64,000 nt of DNA, from positions 124,001-188,000 of the forward strand of contig NZ_BSNY01000005.1 in the NCBI RefSeq assembly GCF_030160235.1, given 5' to 3'. Positions 18,326 to 28,252 of the stretch are shown piece after piece. Source of the DNA: Mesorhizobium huakuii (GTDB taxonomy: Bacteria > Pseudomonadota > Alphaproteobacteria > Rhizobiales > Rhizobiaceae). The number at the start of each line of letters is the position of its first letter. The first letter of the stretch is position 1. The position numbers and the translations under genes were made by a program. The notes below the pieces were generated by a model, which was not told where the DNA came from, searched no databases, and saw only the letters and a list, made by a program, of their open reading frames with translations.

Positions 18326-18664
18326 ATGCATGCGAAGGTCACGGCAACACCGGCCGCCCTCCAGCTGATCGCGGAGATCGTTGCCGAGCATGGGCCGGTG
18401 CTGTTCCACCAATCCGGCGGCTGCTGCGACGGCTCTTCGCCCATGTGCTATCCGCGCGCCGGTTTCATCGTCGGCGACCACGATGTGCTGCTCGGCCACA
18501 TCGAAGACGCACCCTTCTACATCGGGGCTTCGCAATTCGAGGCCTGGAAACATACCGATCTGATCATCGACGTGGTGCCCGGTCGCGGTGGCATGTTCTC
18601 GCTCGACAATGGACGGGAGAAGCGATTCCTGACGCGGTCGACGATCTGCACCGTTCAGAGGTGA
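18326..18664 (+). CDS. DUF779 family protein, aldehyde dehydrogenase partner
   Basis: A 112-residue protein with the family's cysteine cluster HQSGGCCDGSSPMCYP near residues 28-43 and a C-terminal GGMFSLDNGREKRFLTRS. DUF779 genes are found beside ExaC/AldA-type aldehyde dehydrogenases in many proteobacteria; the biochemical role is not settled. The cysteines could bind metal or take part in redox chemistry. It is probably cotranscribed with the upstream gene. Confidence 0.85.
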   Translation: MHAKVTATPAALQLIAEIVAEHGPVLFHQSGGCCDGSSPMCYPRAGFIVGDHDVLLGHIEDAPFYIGASQFEAWKHTDLIIDVVPGRGGMFSLDNGREKRFLTRSTICTVQR

Positions 18665-18724
18665 TGTCGGCAGCTCAGGAGAGGACGGTGTTCGCCAAGC
18701 ATACCCTACTGGCCTGGCGGCGCC

Positions 18725-19090
18725 TCAAAGGCTTAGGATAGCCTTGGACAAAGCCAGGCGTATGTTCATCGCCGATGGGTCGGTAGCCGCTACCGATGGC
18801 AGCGGATCGACCGCCAGAACCTTGACCGCGTTTTCATTGTGTTCGGACAGGAACACGTTGCACCAAATCGCGTTGGCGGTGCCGTTGGCGCCTCGGAAGA
18901 CGATATCGGGATTGGAAACTCCGAGCACCCTGAAGCCGAAAGTCCTGGAGCCGTCCTCGGCCCGCTTTTGACTCCTCATGCCAATGGACTGCACGACATC
19001 GAAGCCATGGGCGGCCAGCGCGCCGGTGACATAGGGAACGGCCTTGGCCAGCGTCATATGGATCATTGTGCTGATGCCGTTGGTGGACAT
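18725..19090 (-). CDS. DUF302-like small protein
   Basis: With ATG 19090 the protein has 121 residues. The pattern FGFRVLGVSNPDIVFRG followed by a hydrophobic strand with one cysteine (AIWCNVFLSE) and KVLAVDP resembles the DUF302 fold, in which proteins carry an R-x-LG-x-x-NP core. The function of DUF302 is unknown. The assignment rests on this motif and is moderate. GTG 19135 is an alternative start. No operon partner is obvious. Confidence 0.55.
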   Translation of the reverse strand: MSTNGISTMIHMTLAKAVPYVTGALAAHGFDVVQSIGMRSQKRAEDGSRTFGFRVLGVSNPDIVFRGANGTANAIWCNVFLSEHNENAVKVLAVDPLPSVAATDPSAMNIRLALSKAILSL

Positions 19091-19235
19091 GACGCCGCGT
19101 CGCTCCCTCGCCCCTGCAGCGCGTTTCGCACACAAACGACAGTTGGGCTTTGATCTGGCGCAAAGGCATCGATCGGGCAGACGGCGCGAACGGAACCGAC
19201 CGTCCGGGCCTGGCTGCCGACGCCTGGATGCGACT

Positions 19236-20312
19236 TCAAGCCATGTAGCGCTTCTCGGCAGGATCGTCCGGGTAGGCGGCTTTCACTTCGAGAATCTCGT
19301 TGGACGCCGCCAGCAGCGCCTGGACACAGGCGGGGTCGAAATGCAGTGCGGATTGCTCCTTGATGTAGTCGAATGCCCGGTCAACCGGCCATGCGGCCTT
19401 GTACGGACGCGACGAGGTAAGGGCATCGAAGACATCCGCGACCGCCGCGATGCGTCCGACCTGTGGAATCGCCTCGCCCTTGAGGCCGTTTGGATACCCG
19501 CCCCCGTCCCAGCGCTCATGGTGCGATTCAGCGATCTCGGCGGCCAGTTTCAGGAGCGAGCATGTCGATCCGGAGAGAATGGCGCTCCCGATCAGCGTGT
19601 GTTCGTTCATCCGCTGTCGCTCGGCATCGCTGAGCTCAGCCTGTTTCAGGAGGATGGCATCGCGAATGCCCACTTTTCCAATGTCATGCATCGGAGCCGC
19701 GAGCTGGATGTCGCGGCATTGTTCGGCGGAAAATCCCAGCTGCTTGGCCAATACGGCGCTGTAGTGCGCCATCCTGGTCGTGTGCATGGCGGTCTCCTGA
19801 TCCTTGTACCCGGCAGCAAGGGTCAGGCGATTGATGATCTCTTCCTCGCGGTGGCGCAGTTCGAGCGTGGCCTTTTCCACCTCGCTCCTCAGCCACTCCG
19901 CCCTGTGGGCAAGCTCCTTCTGCGCCTCGCACAACCTCACCAGGTTCCTCGCACGAGCCTTGAACTCCACCGGCTCGATCGGCTTGTGCAGAAATTCGAT
20001 GGCACCGGCATGGATCGCGTCCATGCGCGTGCTGGCGTCGCCATCAGCCGTCACCATCACGAAGGGCGTATCGGCGAACCGTCGGTCGCTGCGGATGTGC
20101 TCGATGAGCTCGATGCCGTTGAGGCCTGGCATCTGGTAGTCGACGATGCCAAGGTCGAAGCTGATCGAAGGCAGGTCGCGCAACAAATCGGCCGGCGCCG
20201 GATAGCTGATCGCAACACAGTTCGGGATCTGGCCAACCAGCATCTCCATCAGCATCCGGTTTGTCCGGTTGTCTTCGACGATCAATATGCCGATGCTTTC
20301 GTTCCTCATCAC
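19236..20312 (-). CDS. Response regulator with HD-GYP output (cyclic-di-GMP phosphodiesterase)
   Basis: A 358-residue protein. Residues 5-125 form a receiver domain with phospho-acceptor D58 (VDYQMPG) and the KP lysine in FLHKPIE. A coiled linker follows. The HD-GYP domain has MHDIGKVGIRD and HHERWDGGGYPNGLKG, the complete HD and GYP signatures, so it should hydrolyse cyclic di-GMP when phosphorylated. The start overlaps the stop of the hybrid kinase gene (TGATG), so the two are translationally coupled and the kinase is its expected phosphodonor. Confidence 0.92.
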   Translation of the reverse strand: MMRNESIGILIVEDNRTNRMLMEMLVGQIPNCVAISYPAPADLLRDLPSISFDLGIVDYQMPGLNGIELIEHIRSDRRFADTPFVMVTADGDASTRMDAIHAGAIEFLHKPIEPVEFKARARNLVRLCEAQKELAHRAEWLRSEVEKATLELRHREEEIINRLTLAAGYKDQETAMHTTRMAHYSAVLAKQLGFSAEQCRDIQLAAPMHDIGKVGIRDAILLKQAELSDAERQRMNEHTLIGSAILSGSTCSLLKLAAEIAESHHERWDGGGYPNGLKGEAIPQVGRIAAVADVFDALTSSRPYKAAWPVDRAFDYIKEQSALHFDPACVQALLAASNEILEVKAAYPDDPAEKRYMA

Positions 20313-22501
20313 TACGCCGCCCTTCTGCCGTTTCGGTCGATCCGTGCGACTTCCTGCTCGATATCCTTGGTCAGCTTGACGTCGAGTGGTCGGCCGCGGC
20401 CCTCTTCCGCCAAGGTCGCGAGTGACGTCAGACCCATATTGGCGGCGGCGCCCTTGAGCGAATGGAGGGTCCGGTCGGCAAGCCTCCGGTCGCTGCTCGA
20501 CATCGCGCGATGCAGGTCGCGAAGCAGCGCGGCGGAGTCCTCCAGAAACGAATCCATCAATCGATGGAAAGCGTCCTGTCCAAGAGTTTCAATCAATTCG
20601 CGCGTCCGCAGGTCCATGGGAGTTCCGCCGCCAGCGGCTTCACCGCCGCCCAGGCGGGGGCCGACAGGCGCCATTCGGCCGGCGGTTCCGGCGAGCCCGT
20701 CGATCAGATGGCCTAGCCTCGCCATGGTGACCGGCTTGGCCTCGAACCCGTTCATGCCCGCGTCGATGCAGCGTCTGCGATCTTCATCGGACGCGTTGGC
20801 CGTCATCGCCACGATAGGCACCCGGTTGCCGGTCGCCCTGATGGTCCGGGTTGCTTCGATCCCATCCATGACCGGCATCTGCATGTCCATGAGGATCAGG
20901 TCGAACTGCCATTCGGACGCGATGCGCACGCCTTCGCGGCCGTCCACGGCCAGAACGGCGCGTTGGCCCAGTAATTCGAGAAACTGCCGCGCCACCTCCC
21001 GGTTCACCGCATTGTCCTCAACCACAAGGATGTTCAATGATGGCAGGAGAACGGTACGGGGCGAGGTCACGACGGGCGGATCGCTGCGCTTGGCTGGCAC
21101 CTCGAACCAGAAGCAGCTCCCGACCCCGATGGTGCTGTCGACGCCGATGGTGCCGCCGAGCCCCTCGACCACCTTCTTGCAGATGGCCAGCCCAAGGCCC
21201 GTACCGCCGAAGCGTCTGCTGATCGTGCCGTCGACCTGGCTGAACGGCATGAACAGGCGATGACGTGATTCCAGCGGGATCCCGATGCCGGTGTCGGACA
21301 CCTGGAAGCGCAACCATGTCCCGTCTTCGTTCTCGGTCGCGCTGAGGCGTATCAGGCCATTCTCGGTGAATTTCACCGCGTTGCTCAACAGATTGAGCAG
21401 CACGCGCCGCAGCCGGGTGGGATCGCCGACGTACCATCCGCCATGGTGCGCGCAGCCATTCGATATCTCGATACGATCGCGCTGCTCACCCGCCCTGCCC
21501 TCCATGACACGTGCGACGTCACGCAACATGGCCGGTGCGTCGAAGGGAACACTTTCGGCGGCGAAGTCGCCGTGTTCGATCTTGGCGAAGTCGAGGATCT
21601 CATTGATGACCTCGAGCAGGGCTTGGCCGGAGCTTGTGATGATACGCACGCTCTCCATGTCGCGCTGCGCAAGCTGCGAAAGGGAAAGCAGTTCGGACAT
21701 GCCGAGGATGGCATTGAGCGGAGTGCGGATCTCATGGCCGATGGTGGCCATGAATTCGGACTTGGCGCGGTTGCCAACCTCGGCCGCTCGATACGCCATC
21801 GACAATTCGTTGGCTGTCGCCTCGAGTTGACGGCTGGTGACCTGGACGATGCGCAACTGGCGCATGAGATTCAGGATCAGCAGTCCGATCGAGCAGCCCA
21901 GCGCCAGAACGACCAGCGCTGACAGCTGCTGCAGGCGCATCACCTCGTCGCGGGCATCGGCGCGTGCGGCCGAAACCGAGGCGTTGGTGTAGCTGAGAAG
22001 GCCCTCGGTGGCCTTCAGCAAGCCAGCAAGCGTATCCGAGGCGCTGATCAAGGTCGCATGGTCGACGGCACCGTCGGCGGCTATGCGGTCGAAGACGGAT
22101 TCAAGTCCGACGACGATTCCCCGCACCTGTACGCGCACGCCGCGGAAGGTTTCGTTGGTTTGAAAGAAGGAGGCATATTTGGAATTGTCGAGGATCGAGA
22201 GCCGCGAATAAAGGATGTCATAGCGCAGACTGAGCGCCTTGACCTCCTCTGTGCTGACACTGCCTTTGCTGGTCAGCCGGTCTATCGCCTGTGCGAGGCT
22301 CCGGCTTTCCCGGTCCAACTGGTAGACCGCCCACAAGGCGTCCTCCCGGATGCTATCCTGCAGTGTGTTCTGCCTGGCCGCGAGATGGGCGAAGGCGCCC
22401 CCAAGCGCAAGCATCAGCCCCACGGAGACCGCGATCAGATAGCGCGTCGCCTTGCCGGCCCGCCGAACGGCCTCCCGGCTCTCGATCAGGTCGGGTTTCA
22501 A
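20312..22501 (-). CDS. Membrane hybrid histidine kinase with HPt domain
   Basis: About 729 residues. A transmembrane segment near residues 20-40 and a second after a periplasmic helical domain of about 150 residues enclose the sensor region. Then come HisKA ([13 protein letters not shown]), HATPase ([26 protein letters not shown]), a receiver ([20 protein letters not shown]) and a C-terminal HPt domain ([11 protein letters not shown]). The phosphorelay thus lies in one chain and should pass to the HD-GYP regulator encoded next. TTG 22501 overlaps the upstream stop by four bases behind GAGG; GTG 22531 is the alternative start. The upstream exported protein may bind the signal. Confidence 0.9.
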   Translation of the reverse strand: MKPDLIESREAVRRAGKATRYLIAVSVGLMLALGGAFAHLAARQNTLQDSIREDALWAVYQLDRESRSLAQAIDRLTSKGSVSTEEVKALSLRYDILYSRLSILDNSKYASFFQTNETFRGVRVQVRGIVVGLESVFDRIAADGAVDHATLISASDTLAGLLKATEGLLSYTNASVSAARADARDEVMRLQQLSALVVLALGCSIGLLILNLMRQLRIVQVTSRQLEATANELSMAYRAAEVGNRAKSEFMATIGHEIRTPLNAILGMSELLSLSQLAQRDMESVRIITSSGQALLEVINEILDFAKIEHGDFAAESVPFDAPAMLRDVARVMEGRAGEQRDRIEISNGCAHHGGWYVGDPTRLRRVLLNLLSNAVKFTENGLIRLSATENEDGTWLRFQVSDTGIGIPLESRHRLFMPFSQVDGTISRRFGGTGLGLAICKKVVEGLGGTIGVDSTIGVGSCFWFEVPAKRSDPPVVTSPRTVLLPSLNILVVEDNAVNREVARQFLELLGQRAVLAVDGREGVRIASEWQFDLILMDMQMPVMDGIEATRTIRATGNRVPIVAMTANASDEDRRRCIDAGMNGFEAKPVTMARLGHLIDGLAGTAGRMAPVGPRLGGGEAAGGGTPMDLRTRELIETLGQDAFHRLMDSFLEDSAALLRDLHRAMSSSDRRLADRTLHSLKGAAANMGLTSLATLAEEGRGRPLDVKLTKDIEQEVARIDRNGRRAA

Positions 22502-23001
22502 TCGACAACCTCGATTTCCTTGATCTGCCACACCGAACGCGAGAAGTATTTCTCGTTGTAGAGTTCGTGGTTCTTGTCGAACGGATAGATCATGAAGAGC
22601 GGACCCTTGTCGCGAACCGACATCGGCTTGCCGTTCATCTTGAGGGCGAGGATCGTCTCATAGTCGGTGGCATCCTCGACCGGAACGTCGGCCGCGTAGT
22701 CGTTGAGGGCCTTGATCCTCAGCGTCTTGCCATGGGCTCCTGCGGCATCGAGGACGGCCTTCAGATATGGACCATCGAACTCGGTGGCGCCATTGGTCCA
22801 GGGGGTTTCCATGATCGCCCGCCTGCCGGCAAGCGTCTGCAGCATCGCAATGTCGAAGGTCGCGGTGTTTCCAGCGTTGGTGTTGTCGATATGACCGGTG
22901 ACTGTCAGGACGACATCGCCCCTGGGCGCTTCAAGCGCGGCGCACATGGCATTGGAGAGAGGCAACGCGCACAACAGCGCTGCCACAAGCAAGATTTTCA
23001 T
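22498..23001 (-). CDS. Exported molybdopterin-oxidoreductase-fold protein (probable sensor partner)
   Basis: With ATG 23001 (GAAAGGC upstream) the protein has 167 residues and a signal peptide ([20 protein letters not shown]). The mature part, with [19 protein letters not shown] and [11 protein letters not shown], resembles the oxidoreductase molybdopterin-binding fold of the YedY/sulfite-oxidase group, as found in small periplasmic proteins linked to signalling genes. It contains no cysteine after the signal peptide, so the cysteine ligand to molybdenum is missing and enzymatic activity is unlikely. Its stop overlaps the kinase start, which suggests it binds a ligand and talks to that kinase. 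Confidence 0.72.
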   Translation of the reverse strand: MKILLVAALLCALPLSNAMCAALEAPRGDVVLTVTGHIDNTNAGNTATFDIAMLQTLAGRRAIMETPWTNGATEFDGPYLKAVLDAAGAHGKTLRIKALNDYAADVPVEDATDYETILALKMNGKPMSVRDKGPLFMIYPFDKNHELYNEKYFSRSVWQIKEIEVVD

Positions 23002-23292
23002 CGGATAGCCTTTCGGGAGCCGACGCGCTTGGCGCGGCGGCGAAACAGGGCGCATCGCTGGCGCCGCAATCATGCGTGAAGAGCACAACCGCCGGCCTCA
23101 AACCGGCACGGACGGGGCGGCATCATGCCTTCGCCTGGCGGCGATCATCCGAGTTATGGAGGCACCTTAGCAGATGACTGATTGTAATTCGGTAAAGTCG
23201 ACCGCGAAATGTTTGCGTGATGCCGGATCTTGGCGGCGCCCCCCGAAGAAGCGCGCCGCCATCGGTTTGATCTTGCACAATGCAGAGCACCG

Positions 23293-23745
23293 ATGCGCCG
23301 CTACGATCAACACATGGTCATGAATCTTTTCGCCGGCACGATCATCATCAGCCTGACGGTTCTCATCCACACCTTCGGCCTCATCGCGATCACCCACGCC
23401 ATCGCGCACCTCGTGGCTCGCTTCCGCATGCACGGCCGGCGCAGCCGCGTGGTCGCGATGATCAGCGTCGTCATGGGGCTCTTTGCCGTCATCACGGCCG
23501 AGGTGTGGCTGTGGGCCGGCGTGTATCTTGAACTCGGCGTCTTGCCGGACTTCGAGACCGCGCTTTATTTTTCGACCATTACCTTTTCGACGGTCGGATA
23601 TGGCGACGTGGTTCCCGCCCATGGCTGGCGCGTCCTGGCGGCGCTAGAGGGCGTGAACGGGTTTCTGCTTATCGGCTGGTCGACCGCTTATCTGATCGCG
23701 GCGGGAACGCGTATCGGCCCGTTCAGGGTCGGCGAGCACTTCTGA
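23293..23745 (+). CDS. Small two-TM potassium channel protein
   Basis: About 150 residues from ATG 23293 (ATG 23314 is an alternative). Hydrophobic helices lie near residues 10-30, 55-75 and at the C-terminus, and the selectivity filter TVGYGD is preceded by a pore helix (FSTITFSTVGYGD). This is the Ion_trans_2 pore. There is no cytoplasmic RCK domain, so gating is unknown. It lies alone between the signalling operon and hemN. Confidence 0.85.
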   Translation: MRRYDQHMVMNLFAGTIIISLTVLIHTFGLIAITHAIAHLVARFRMHGRRSRVVAMISVVMGLFAVITAEVWLWAGVYLELGVLPDFETALYFSTITFSTVGYGDVVPAHGWRVLAALEGVNGFLLIGWSTAYLIAAGTRIGPFRVGEHF

Positions 23746-23757
23746 CCGGACCGGCGC

Positions 23758-25104
23758 TCAGACCGCCACCGAATGCCTGGCCGTGCCGGCCTCGAGGTAC
23801 TTGTCGAACTTCGCCGCCACCGTCCTGACAAGCGGGCGGCTGTCCTTCGGCACGACGAAGTTTTCGCCGTCGAGCCTGAGCAGGCCGCCGCCGCTGATGG
23901 CAAGTCGACTTGCCATGGCCAGGAGCCTCTGGCCGACGTCGCCGAAGCGTTCGACCAGTTCGATCGCCGAGAAGGCGAAATGGCACATCAGACGCTCGAT
24001 GATCCAGCCTCTCGCCAGATCGTCGACGCTGAGCTCGATGCCGCGCGCCACCGCCAGCTGTCCGGACTCCACGGCCTTCTCGTATGCACCGGTCGCGACG
24101 ATGTTCTGGGCGTAGCCCTGGCGGTATCGGCTGATCGCGGACGGCCCGAGCCCGATCAGCGTCTCGCAATTGTCCTCTGTATAGCCCTGGAAATTGCGGC
24201 GGATCTTGCCGACGCGAGCCGAGATCGCGAGCGTATCGTCCGGCTTGGCGAAATGGTCCAGCCCCAAGGCCTCGTATCCGGCGTCCACGATCAGCCTGGC
24301 GGCGAGCTGCGATTGCGCCAACCGTGCGGCAGAATCGGGGAGCCATGCTTCGTCGATCATGGTCTGATGTTTCTTGAACCAGGGCACGTGCGCATAGCCG
24401 AACAGCGCCAGCCTGTCGGGCTGCAACGTCAACGCCTGGGCGACGGTCCGGGCAACGCTCTCAAGGGTCTGGTGCGGCAGTCCGTAGAGCAGGTCGAGGT
24501 TCACGGAACTCACGCCACGCGCCCGCACGGCGTCTACCACGCTCTTGGTCAGCAGGAAACTTTGCTCGCGATTGATGGCCTTCTGCACCTTGGGATCGAA
24601 ATCCTGAACGCCGAGGCTCGCCCTCGTCATGCCAATCGCGCGGAGGGCGTCGAGCCGGGCCTCATCCATGTCGCTGGGATCGATTTCGACACTGAGGCTG
24701 GCATCGTCGAGCACATCGAAACGATCCCGCAGCGCTTTTCCAAGCGACAGTATGTCCTCGGGCTTCAGCATCGTCGGCGAGCCACCGCCGAAATGGATGG
24801 CGCGCACGCGACCCTTGCCGCGCACGAGGCTGCCAACAGTTTCGATCTCCCTATGCAAGGAGTGCAGAAAGGTTGCCACAGGCTGATAGTGCCGGGTCTG
24901 CTTGGTGTGGCATGCACAGAACCAGCACAGCTTGTCGCAGTAGGGAATGTGCAGATAGAGCGATATCTCGTCATCGCTTTCGAGCGCTTCCAGCCAACTC
25001 CGACAGACGGCCGCATCAACCCCAGGATGGAAATGAGGCGCCGTCGGGTAGCTCGTGTACCGCGGTACATTTTCGCCAAGCTTGGCGGCCACTTCCGATC
25101 GCAT
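23758..25104 (-). CDS. hemN: Oxygen-independent coproporphyrinogen III dehydrogenase
   Basis: A 448-residue radical SAM enzyme that decarboxylates coproporphyrinogen III without oxygen, so haem can be made at low oxygen. The cluster cysteines are C56, C60 and C63 plus C65 in PYCDKLCWFCACH, matching E. coli HemN. GGGSPT and the NLDLLYGLPHQ region follow. The gene is divergent from fnrN, with an FNR/FixK box centred 63 bases before its start, the usual class II spacing with a short leader. This pairing is common in rhizobia. Confidence 0.95.
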   Translation of the reverse strand: MRSEVAAKLGENVPRYTSYPTAPHFHPGVDAAVCRSWLEALESDDEISLYLHIPYCDKLCWFCACHTKQTRHYQPVATFLHSLHREIETVGSLVRGKGRVRAIHFGGGSPTMLKPEDILSLGKALRDRFDVLDDASLSVEIDPSDMDEARLDALRAIGMTRASLGVQDFDPKVQKAINREQSFLLTKSVVDAVRARGVSSVNLDLLYGLPHQTLESVARTVAQALTLQPDRLALFGYAHVPWFKKHQTMIDEAWLPDSAARLAQSQLAARLIVDAGYEALGLDHFAKPDDTLAISARVGKIRRNFQGYTEDNCETLIGLGPSAISRYRQGYAQNIVATGAYEKAVESGQLAVARGIELSVDDLARGWIIERLMCHFAFSAIELVERFGDVGQRLLAMASRLAISGGGLLRLDGENFVVPKDSRPLVRTVAAKFDKYLEAGTARHSVAV

Positions 25105-25160
25105 GTCGCTTTCCCCGTCTCTGCAAGGTCAAGGCATGGCCGCAACCCGGCGCCAATGCC

Positions 25161-25174
25161 TTGATTTCGGTCAA
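25161..25174. promoter_or_regulatory. FNR/FixK box between hemN and fnrN
   Basis: TTGATTTCGGTCAA fits TTGA-N6-TCAA. Its centre is 63 bases from the hemN start and 93 from the fnrN start, so it can activate hemN and let FnrN control its own gene. Confidence 0.8.
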
Positions 25175-25260
25175 AGCCCTTGCACCGGACAAACTGTCAC
25201 AAGGCTTTTTCAATCGCCGACACTTATCTTGCCTCTACTCAGGGCCCTCGGACGATCGTG

Positions 25261-25968
25261 ATGACAGTGCGTCAAGATGTTCATAGCGCCGGCATTCCCG
25301 TGCTTTGCCAATCATGCGAGGCGCGGCATCGCGGCGTCTGCGGTGCGCTCGACCCCGATCAACTGGTCGGGCTCGCCAAGATTTCGTCAAAGCATACCAT
25401 TGAACCGGGCGTAGAACTGATTGGCGACGCCGAGACCGTCGACAGCTATTCCAACGTGCTTTCCGGCGTGGTGAAGCTGACGAAAAGCCTTTCGGACGGG
25501 CGCCAACAGATTGTAGGGCTTCAATTTGCTCCCGATTTTCTGGGGCGGCCGTTCAAGGTGGAAAGCGCGATCAACGCCGAAGCGGCAACGGCCGTCTCCC
25601 TGTGCTCGTTTCCAAGAGCGTCCATCGAGAGAATGATGAGGGAATCGCCAGAGCTCGAGCATCGCCTGCTCAAGCAGACATTGAACGAGCTTGACGAGGC
25701 ACGCGACTGGATGGTGACGCTGGGACGCAAGACGGCCGCGGAAAAAGTGGCGAGTTTCCTGGATCCCACGCTCGATCCGGCCACCAACGCGACGAGCTTC
25801 GAGCTGCCGCTCACGCGCGCCGACATCGCCGATTTCCTCGGGCTGACGATCGAGACGGTGAGCCGCCAGCTGACCCGGCTGCGGACAGACGGGCTGATCC
25901 GGATCGAGAACAATCGACATGTAACGGTGACCAGCCTTACCCGCTTGGCCGGCCGCTCCGGCGCCTGA
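25261..25968 (+). CDS. fnrN: FnrN-type oxygen-sensing transcription regulator (Crp/Fnr family)
   Basis: A 235-residue regulator from ATG 25261. The N-terminal cysteines C16, C19 and C27 plus C115 match the four ligands of the oxygen-labile 4Fe-4S cluster of FNR, which separates it from cluster-free FixK. A cAMP-type beta-barrel (GVVKLTKSLSDGRQQIVGLQF) and an HTH (TRADIADFLGLTIETVSRQLTRL) follow; ETVSR is the recognition helix signature for TTGA half-sites. It should activate the boxes listed in this window when oxygen falls. Confidence 0.93.
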   Translation: MTVRQDVHSAGIPVLCQSCEARHRGVCGALDPDQLVGLAKISSKHTIEPGVELIGDAETVDSYSNVLSGVVKLTKSLSDGRQQIVGLQFAPDFLGRPFKVESAINAEAATAVSLCSFPRASIERMMRESPELEHRLLKQTLNELDEARDWMVTLGRKTAAEKVASFLDPTLDPATNATSFELPLTRADIADFLGLTIETVSRQLTRLRTDGLIRIENNRHVTVTSLTRLAGRSGA

Positions 25969-25970
25969 CC

Positions 25971-26483
25971 TCAATCAACGATCCCGATCATCGGCAGCAC
26001 GTGCTCGCGTTCAAACGCGATGTGGCGGCGCAAGTTCTCGAACAGGCCGCGCAACATGAACCCGATGGCTTCGGGATTCTCGACTGCCTCGCCATGTCCG
26101 ATGGCCAGCAGGATTTCAGTCACCTCACCGGCAAAGCATTCGTCTTCCACATGCTCGGCCCGCAATCGTCGGGTCGAGGCAAGGTTCGCCTCGCTGCCGA
26201 CCACCGCCTCCTCGTAAGCCGGGAAAATGATCGCCTCTTCGTACTGATGGATGTTGCGCAGAAGCGGCACGATCGAGTTGGCTGTGCTGAGGCATATCAT
26301 CCGATCAACACCTGGTAGAGCGTCGGCGATCTTTTCCAGAGCATCGCAAAGACGGAGTTTCTCGTCATGCGCACGCCTCATCACCGCGGTCGGGACGGCC
26401 TCCCGCCCGGATCGTCCGGCCAGCGTGGAGATGTCACGGCGGTTTTCAAACAGCGACGATCCTCGCCCTTTCTCCGAGTTCAA
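25971..26483 (-). CDS. Hemerythrin-like (HHE) protein
   Basis: About 170 residues from TTG 26483, chosen because GGAGG stands six bases upstream. The four-helix HHE pattern is seen: MRRAHDEK, NIHQYEEAIIFPAYE, RRLRAEHVEDE and RRHIAFEREHVLPM supply the histidine and carboxylate ligands of a di-iron site. Such proteins sense or store oxygen or NO-type ligands. The FNR/FixK box at 26540 is centred 63 bases before this start. It converges on fnrN with a two-base gap. Confidence 0.82.
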   Translation of the reverse strand: MNSEKGRGSSLFENRRDISTLAGRSGREAVPTAVMRRAHDEKLRLCDALEKIADALPGVDRMICLSTANSIVPLLRNIHQYEEAIIFPAYEEAVVGSEANLASTRRLRAEHVEDECFAGEVTEILLAIGHGEAVENPEAIGFMLRGLFENLRRHIAFEREHVLPMIGIVD

Positions 26484-26539
26484 TGTCAGCCTCCGCTCTT
26501 TTGCAAGGCTTACGCTGCCCAATGATAACGCGGTGAGCT

Positions 26540-26553
26540 TTGACCTGGATCAA
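26540..26553. promoter_or_regulatory. FNR/FixK box between hemerythrin gene and ccoN
   Basis: TTGACCTGGATCAA fits TTGA-N6-TCAA. It is 63 bases (centre) before the hemerythrin start and 86 before ccoN, so one box may serve both directions. Confidence 0.8.
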
Positions 26554-26632
26554 GGCGCCGGCAACCCGGCTGAGGAATTGGTGCTGCTGCGGATTGCTTT
26601 CCGCGCACGGAATCCGAGGTCGGGGATATGTC

Positions 26633-28243
26633 ATGAAATTCGGCACTGAAACTGTGGCTCTAAGCCTGTTCGCATTCGCGGCCCTGGTGGCCGCCGGCTT
26701 TGGCGTGGATGAGCCTTTCCGCCAGCATATGTGGGTGCTGTTCATCGTCCTGGTGGGCTTTACCGCCATTCTCCTGCGCAACACGAGTTTCGCGCCGGCA
26801 GCTCCGATCGATCCATCCGCCTACATGGATGGCCCGATCCGCTACGGCGCCATCGCCACCATGTTCTGGGGCGTCGTCGGCATGCTTGTCGGCGTGGTCA
26901 TCGCGCTGCAGCTTGCCTATCCGGACCTCAACATCCAGCCCTGGTTCAACTTCGGGCGCTTGCGGCCGCTGCACACATCCGGCGTCGTTTTTGCCTTCGG
27001 CGGCAACGCACTGCTCTGCACGTCCATGTATGTGGTGCAGCGCACCTGCCGCGCCCGGCTTTTCGGCGGCAATCTCGCCTGGTTCGTGTTCTGGGGCTAT
27101 CAGCTTTTCATCGTCATGGCGGCGACCGGCTATCTGCTCGGCATCACCGAATCCCGCGAATATGCCGAGCCTGAATGGTATGTCGACATCTGGCTGACCA
27201 TCGTCTGGGTCGCCTATCTCCTCCTGTTCCTCGGCACGATCCTGAAGCGCAAGGAACCGCATATCTACGTCGCCAACTGGTTCTACCTTTCGTTCATCGT
27301 GACCATCGCGATGCTGCACGTGGTCAACAACCTGTCGATGCCCGCCTCCTTCCTGGGCTCGAAGAGCTACTCCGCATTTTCCGGTGTCCAGGATGCGCTG
27401 ACGCAATGGTGGTATGGCCACAATGCGGTGGGCTTCTTCCTGACGGCCGGCTTCCTTGGCATGATGTATTACTTCGTGCCCAAGCAGGCCAACCGGCCAG
27501 TCTACTCCTATCGCCTTTCGATCATCCACTTCTGGGCCCTGATCTTCCTCTACATCTGGGCTGGGCCCCATCATCTCCACTATACCGCCCTGCCCGATTG
27601 GGCGCAGACGCTCGGCATGGTGTTCTCGATCATGCTGTGGATGCCGTCATGGGGCGGGATGATCAACGGCCTGATGACGCTGTCCGGCGCCTGGGACAAG
27701 ATCCGCACCGACCCGATCATCCGCATGATGGTGATCGCCATCGCCTTCTACGGCATGTCGACCTTCGAAGGCCCGATGATGTCGATCAAGTCGGTCAATT
27801 CGCTCAGCCACTACACCGACTGGACCATCGGCCACGTTCATTCCGGCGCACTCGGCTGGGTCGGCATGATCTCGTTCGGCGCGATCTACTACATGGTGCC
27901 GAAGCTGTGGAACCGCGAGCGCCTCTATTCGCTGCGGCTGGTCACCTGGCACTTCTGGCTGGCGACGCTCGGCATCGTCGTCTACGCCGCGGTCATGTGG
28001 GTGTCCGGCATCATGCAGGGCCTGATGTGGCGCGAATACGACGAACAGGGCTTCCTGGTCTACTCCTTCGCCGAGACCGTCGCCGCCATGCACCCCTACT
28101 ACATCATGCGCGCCGTCGGCGGGGCCATGTACCTGTCCGGCGCCCTGATCATGGCCTGGAACATCACCATGACAATCCTCGGCCATCAGCGCCAGGAGCA
28201 ACCGTTGCCGGGCTCCGTTCCCGCTCTCCAGCCTGCACAATAG
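26633..28243 (+). CDS. ccoN: cbb3-type cytochrome c oxidase subunit I
   Basis: A 536-residue membrane protein with about twelve hydrophobic segments, the catalytic haem-copper subunit of the high-affinity oxidase used at low oxygen (FixN). The haem and CuB histidines appear in [44 protein letters not shown] and [14 protein letters not shown]. The start ATG 26633 agrees with the family N-terminus. It heads ccoNOQP, with gaps of only a few bases, behind an FNR/FixK box. Confidence 0.97.
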   Translation: MKFGTETVALSLFAFAALVAAGFGVDEPFRQHMWVLFIVLVGFTAILLRNTSFAPAAPIDPSAYMDGPIRYGAIATMFWGVVGMLVGVVIALQLAYPDLNIQPWFNFGRLRPLHTSGVVFAFGGNALLCTSMYVVQRTCRARLFGGNLAWFVFWGYQLFIVMAATGYLLGITESREYAEPEWYVDIWLTIVWVAYLLLFLGTILKRKEPHIYVANWFYLSFIVTIAMLHVVNNLSMPASFLGSKSYSAFSGVQDALTQWWYGHNAVGFFLTAGFLGMMYYFVPKQANRPVYSYRLSIIHFWALIFLYIWAGPHHLHYTALPDWAQTLGMVFSIMLWMPSWGGMINGLMTLSGAWDKIRTDPIIRMMVIAIAFYGMSTFEGPMMSIKSVNSLSHYTDWTIGHVHSGALGWVGMISFGAIYYMVPKLWNRERLYSLRLVTWHFWLATLGIVVYAAVMWVSGIMQGLMWREYDEQGFLVYSFAETVAAMHPYYIMRAVGGAMYLSGALIMAWNITMTILGHQRQEQPLPGSVPALQPAQ

Positions 28244-28252
28244 GAGCCAGAA

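Noticed and set aside
16760-18553. Long open frame on the minus strand opposite the aldehyde dehydrogenase gene
   Set aside because: It mirrors a gene with all family motifs on the plus strand. Its translation is repetitive and acidic/basic without recognisable domains, as expected from high-GC antisense frames.
19044-21263. 739-codon plus-strand frame opposite the HD-GYP and hybrid kinase genes
   Set aside because: The minus-strand genes carry complete catalytic motifs and overlap each other as an operon. The plus-strand translation has no domain pattern.
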